Positions 59,625 through 64,000 of a DNA stretch of 64,000 bases are shown here, one piece after another; the stretch's first letter is position 1; each line of letters starts with the position of its first letter. The DNA is taken from NCBI GenBank assembly GCA_017654935.2, contig CM065693.1, positions 10,559,457 to 10,623,456 on the forward strand, written 5' to 3'. The position numbers and the translations under genes were made by a program. The notes under the pieces were generated by a model. That model saw nothing but the letters and a program-made list of their open reading frames with translations. It ran no database searches and was not told the origin of the DNA. This stretch comes from Phymorhynchus buccinoides. Lineage: Eukaryota; Mollusca; Gastropoda; Neogastropoda; Raphitomidae.

Positions 59625-62600
59625 TTAATGACGGGGGAACAGGTGGGTTTTGAGGTTAGCTTTGAAAGCAGAGAGAGTCGGTCGCTGACGGAGGGAGAGC
59701 GGAAGTTTGTTCCAGGAGGTCGGTCCTGAGACAGCAAAAGAGCGCCGACCAACAGTTGAAAGCTTATACCTAGGGATCTGGAGAGAAAGAGGGTCAGAAA
59801 CTGAACGTAAAGTGCGAGCTGGCGTATAGATGGAAATATTGTCACAGAGGTAAGATGGAGCAGCTTTATGAATAGATTTATAGCAAAGTGTGTTTAATTT
59901 ATACTCAATTCTGTCTGCGACAGGAAGCCAGTGCAAAGAACGCAGAAGAGGGCTAACATGATCGAACTTTTTCTTCCTAAGGACAAGACGAGCAGCTGTG
60001 TTTTGAATACGCTGGAGACAAGATAGAGAAGAGACTGATAGGCCAGAAAGGAGAGCATTACAGTAGTCAATACGAGATAGGATGAGGGAAGTAACAAGCT
60101 TTGCTGTGGCTTCATCTGAGAGGTATTTACGAATATAGCCAATGCAACGAATTTGATAGTAGCAGGACTGACAGGTCTGAGTCAGGAAACTCTGCATGGA
60201 AAGAGTATTGTCCAAAGTGACACCTAAGTTTTTGACTGAGTCTGAGAGGGGAATGATATTGTTACCCAGTTGGATTGACTCTATGGAAACAGAGGCTAGT
60301 TTGTTTTTTGTCCCTACAAGCATTGCTTCGGTTTTTTCACCATTTAATTGAAGTTTATTTTGAACCATCCAATTTTGAATATCAATATAGCAGTTGTTAC
60401 TTTCTGTAAGAATGGAATCTAGATCTTCAGGGGTTGTACTGTTTTGGAGTTGTGAGTCATCTGCATAGAAGTGATGTTTCATGTTGTGCTGATCGATGAC
60501 ATTGGCAAGAGGTGACGTATACAAAGTAAACAAGACAGGACCAAGCACAGACCCCTGGGGGACTCCACAAGAAAGCCTAACCTGTTCAGACTGACGACCA
60601 TTGACCAGAACTGATTGAAAACGATCAGAAAGGTAAGAGGAAAACCAAGAAAGAGCAGGGCCCTTAATTCCAAAAGTATGTTCAAGACGAGACAGAAGAA
60701 TGGAGTGGTCTATGGTATCAAAGGCAGCAGAGAGATCAAGAAGTGTCAAAAGAGAGATTTGACCAGCATCAGAAGCAAGTAAGAGGTCATTGACGATTTG
60801 AACAAGGGCTGTTTCTGTACTGTGGTTGGTTCTATAGGCAGACTGATAAGGATGATGAAGATTGTTTGAGGATAGATGATCGTTAAGTTGTTTCAGGACA
60901 GTCTTCTCAAGGAGTTTGGAGAGAAAAGGGAGGTTAGATACAGGTCTGTAGTTTTTCAGATTATTAGGATCCAGATTGTTCTTCTTGAGAAGGGGCCTTA
61001 CAAGAGCGGTTTTGAAAGCAGAAGGAAACACACCTGAAACTAAAGAAGAATTGATGATGTTGGTGATTGATGGCAGAAGGTGTTGATAGATTTGTGAGAA
61101 AAGAGAGGCTGGGATGGGGTCAAGATCACAGGATTTAAAATGCATTTCTTTCAAAGTAGAAAGAACTTCGGTCTCAGACACCGGCTTGAAAGAGAGAAGG
61201 GGGACACCAGTGAATGATGGGTCTGGAATAGTTGGTTGAAAAGGCATGGAGTCGATTTTTGATCGTAGATCGATAATCTTGGTGGAGAAGAAGGAGGAAA
61301 AGGTTTCTGGCAGTTTGTCAGGACTGATATTTGATGGCAGAGGACTTGATTTCTTGTTGCCTAGGAGATCAGACATGGTGGAGAACAGGACTTTTGTTGT
61401 GTTGGCTTCAAGAATTTTAGATGAAAAATAGCTTGTTTTTGCCTTGGCCAGAAGAAGAGTGAAGATGTTACGAAGAAACTGATATATCTGACGATGTATT
61501 TCTAGTTTTGAGGCCCGCCACTGACGCTCAGCCTTACGACTAGTGCGTTTACTTACTCTAAGTTCAGGCGTGTACCAGGGAGCGCAGGGACGATCGGGCA
61601 CAACACGAGTGGATGGGGGAGCGTGTTTATCAAGCAAGTTACTCATAGTAGAATTAAAAGTCGAGGCAGGGTCGTCGGAAATACTCACGTTAGAAAGGAG
61701 TTCTGTTGCCTCTGAACTAAAAGTATGAATATCTATAGACTTGAGATTACGGCGTGTGACCGTACGTTTATTTCTGGGAGTTTTGGAAAGATTAAGACTG
61801 GCGAGGACGGCAAAATGGTCAGAGGAAAGGATCTTAGACACTGACACTGATGAAACAAGTTGGTCGGAATCACGCGCGATTAGCCAGTCTATGATGTGGC
61901 CCTTGTTGTGTGTAGGCTCAGTTACAAGCTGAGAGAGGGAGTGGTTAGCAAGTGAGAGGCAGAGACGCTTTGTGTGAGAGGACTGTTGGTTGTCGAAGTG
62001 AAAATTAAAATCACCTAGCACAATAAGAGGACTGCGGTTCAGAGAATAGGAGTCAAGGAGGGCTTCAAATTCGGGATGAAACATTGAATCGGTGAGATTG
62101 TTAGTTCTGCTAGGGGGAGGGCGATAGATACAGGAGAAGACAACAGATTGACCAGACATGCTAAGAACAACTTCTACAGCCTCGAAAGACAGATGGGGGA
62201 AGGGGAGGGTTGTGTTGAAGGAAAAGAATTTATCTAACACGTCCCTATACAGTACAGCGAGGCCCCCACCTAAAGAAGAACGGGGGAAGGATTTAATTTT
62301 GTAGCCAGGAGGAGTTAGCTGCTTTAGTTTAGGTTCATGTCCATTACTTTTGAGCCACGTTTCGGTTATAAAAACTAAATCAAAGTCATGCTCAAAAACA
62401 TAGTCCGCAATATAGTCCGCTTTGTTCTCAGGGCAGACAGACTGGGCATTAAATACACATACACTAAAACTATCAGAGGATGGAATAGAGTTCAGTGACA
62501 CAGATGATACGTCACACTGGTGGCTGGGTGCTGTAGGGGGAGGTGGAGACGGAGATCTGGGCGTTGAAGGCAGCAGTAGAGAAGCAAAGGGCTGGTTAGA

Positions 62601-62679
62601 AGACACATCACAGTCAGAGTCACAGTCGTTGGTCACGCAGTTGCACAACACACACGCACACGCATGCAGAGTGACAGAG

Positions 62680-62735
<56 letters not shown>
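59625..62735 (-). CDS. retrotransposon endonuclease/reverse transcriptase
   Basis: Intact, 1,036 codons. Residues 1-18 are (CV)n from an in-frame (TG)n microsatellite and contain the only ATG before residue 193. The endonuclease runs from about 90 to 320: FNAQSV at 95, ITETWL near 123, VLGDFNFHFD near 239, SSDHFAV near 304. The reverse transcriptase runs from about 575 to 780: LKNYRPVSNLPF near 593, LLDLSAAFDTIDH near 665, GVPQGSVLGP at 724 and YADD at 757-760. The C-terminal region matches the palindrome LINE in layout (LSRIDYCNALL, then LHWLPV). It ends LKTHLFPRH. A distant relative of the ORF at 22,331, not a copy of it. Confidence 0.9.

Positions 62736-62738
<3 letters not shown>
62681..62738. 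repeat. (CA)n microsatellite at the LINE 5' end
   Basis: CA repeat that encodes the N-terminal (CV)n of the ORF on the minus strand. Confidence 0.95.
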
Positions 62739-62739
<1 letters not shown>

Positions 62740-62819
62740 TATGACATACACACCACACACACTACACACATGCTGGTTATTATAGCCTAATTCTATTTGT
62801 TCTATGATATTCAACCAAC

Positions 62820-63530
62820 CACTTTATTGTCAACAGCAACAACAACAAATTAAATATAAAAACAAGGGCGTCGCCGAGCGGCAGACATGTCCGTCACCAG
62901 CAATGCCACGCACTTGCGACACCCCGTAGAGTGTCACATCCTGACACAAAATTGGAAGGGATTCTGTCTTCTAGTTCACGAGATACAGCTTGAAGAAGAA
63001 ACATATAGCGCAAAGAAGGAAATTTCGGTTTTCAAGGTCACACTTCAAGGTCAAGGTCAGCATGGTGATAATTTATGCTCGGATGTTTTCTTCTCTAGGG
63101 TATACAGTACCACACACAATCTGAAGCGCTTCTGTCAATGTGGACAATATGGCTTAAAACCCAATGTGTGTTTTTTCAAGGCCTACTGATCGCCCGGTCC
63201 GTGACCTTGACCTTGCTCGGTATGCCACCATCAGAACGGGCATAAGCCAAAGTACCTTCATGCCAAATTTGAAGACTCTAACACTAACGGTGTGGGAGTT
63301 ATGGCCCCTGAAAGATGTTCGGTTTTCAAGGTCGTACGTCAAGGTACCGATCTCTTCCTATTAAGGAGGCACACCTTCACACAAAATTTGACGCGATTCG
63401 GTCCAGCGGTTCGGGAGATATCCTTGGGACAGACAGAAAAAAACACAGAAAAAAACACAACAAACAAACAGACAAACCAGACGATCGCAATAGTCCGTCT
63501 TGGTGACGGACTAAAAACCTTCATGACAGT
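62820..63530. repeat. probable dispersed repeat with AAGGTCA half-sites
   Basis: Begins after (CAA)n with GCGTCGCCGAGCGGCAGAC; a related GCAACGCCGAGCGGCTAC follows another CAACAACAACAA at 63,555. Several TCAAGGTCA or its complement TGACCTTGA occur (63,037-63,060, 63,199-63,212, 63,330). Short ORFs overlap on both strands and are not recognised. That it is a repeat family is inference. Confidence 0.4.
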
Positions 63531-63626
63531 TTAACAATTCTAACGAACAGAAGCAACAACAACAAGTGCAACGCCGAGCGGCTACAAAGTCCCCTCGCAG
63601 CATCGCCGAGCTACTCCGAAATCGGA

Positions 63627-63828
63627 ATGTGTGGAAACACATCAAACAGGCCTCCTCTTGGGGGGCACACAATGGGCGGCTGGGTGGGGCCTTCGGCATT
63701 AATTTCTTTGAAACACATCAAACAGGTCTCCTCTGGGGGGGTGGGGTGGGCACACAATGGGATTGGGAAGCTGGGTGGGGCCTTCAGCATTTCTTTGAAA
63801 CACATCAAACAGGCCTCCTGGGAGGAGG
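63627..63828. repeat. three-copy tandem repeat, about 85-88 bp
   Basis: AAACACATCAAACAGGCCTCC begins each copy, followed by GGGCACACAATGGG and GCTGGGTGGGGCCTTC. The third copy is partial and ends in a G run (63,827-63,851). Confidence 0.88.
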
Positions 63829-63930
63829 GGGGGGGGGGGGGGGGGGGGGGGCGTACATCAAAGAAAACCAGAGCTCGCGGTGGGCTTTAGTTAATAGGAC
63901 GGACGTTTTAACGGAACGAATAGCACTCTC

Positions 63931-63939
<9 letters not shown>

Positions 63940-63998
<59 letters not shown>

Positions 63999-64000
63999 GA
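63940..64000. repeat. (GA)n microsatellite at window end
   Basis: GA repeat running out of the window. Confidence 0.95.

Larger units (their letters stand above)
59425..62738 (-). mobile_element. second non-LTR retrotransposon family, intact
   Basis: On the minus strand: an ORF at 62,735-59,625, then a short 3' UTR with GTGCGCTTTGATTTG and CAGCGCCGTATAAATACTG, ending in (TGT)n at about 59,425-59,445. This is an L2-type 3' structure, but the tail motif differs from that of the palindrome LINE. Confidence 0.82.

Overview
This is a eukaryotic nuclear window, most likely from a mollusc or another lophotrochozoan. It has no operons. It carries tRNA-derived SINEs of a type common in molluscs, intact non-LTR retrotransposons of L2/CR1 character, many TIR-bounded non-autonomous DNA transposons, long (TG)n, (TC)n, (GA)n and (GGTT)n tracts, a GC-rich potassium-channel exon with a splice acceptor, and box C/D snoRNAs. 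The species cannot be named from the sequence. The only protein-coding sequence that looks like a cellular gene is one exon of a two-pore-domain K+ channel (53,195-53,683). Three intact reverse-transcriptase ORFs belong to retrotransposons.

Layout: 1-9,262 is a 47-bp minisatellite of about 197 copies. 9,263-12,915 contains two diverged tandem copies of a segment with SINE, MITE and snoRNA parts. 12,916-27,046 and 29,634-45,319 are the arms of a very large inverted repeat, separated by a 2.6-kb spacer (27,047-29,633). The right arm runs straight into a 500-N gap (45,320-45,819). Each arm holds one intact LINE plus the same nest of DNA transposons. The right arm has one extra 1.58-kb tandem copy of a snoRNA-bearing unit. 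45,820-53,194 is non-coding: GGTT-rich arrays interrupted by a SINE, a broken LINE sitting in a TC microsatellite, and a truncated U4 snRNA pseudogene. 53,195-55,690 holds the K2P exon, followed by an array of about ten copies of its own 3' tail. 55,690-59,420 is nested MITEs, 59,425-62,738 is a third intact LINE on the minus strand, and 62,739-64,000 is repeats.

The most interesting content is a dispersed-tandem array of 14 box C/D snoRNA-like genes of two types, in both palindrome arms and just outside them. All are on one strand relative to the arm (minus on the left, plus on the right). Type A (8 copies) has boxes C, D', C' and D, a compensating terminal stem, and a guide element complementary to a conserved 18S rRNA segment; it resembles vertebrate SNORD59. 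Type B (6 copies) has a strong 7-bp terminal stem and no target I can assign. The units carrying them are the repeating module of the region. The minisatellite at 1-9,262 appears to have grown out of one such unit, because it ends in the same flanking sequence followed by a type B snoRNA.

Limits: no folding, alignment or database search was run. Family names for transposons rest on termini and target-site duplications, and boundaries are by eye. The palindrome could be a real structure or could reflect an assembly problem such as joined haplotigs.
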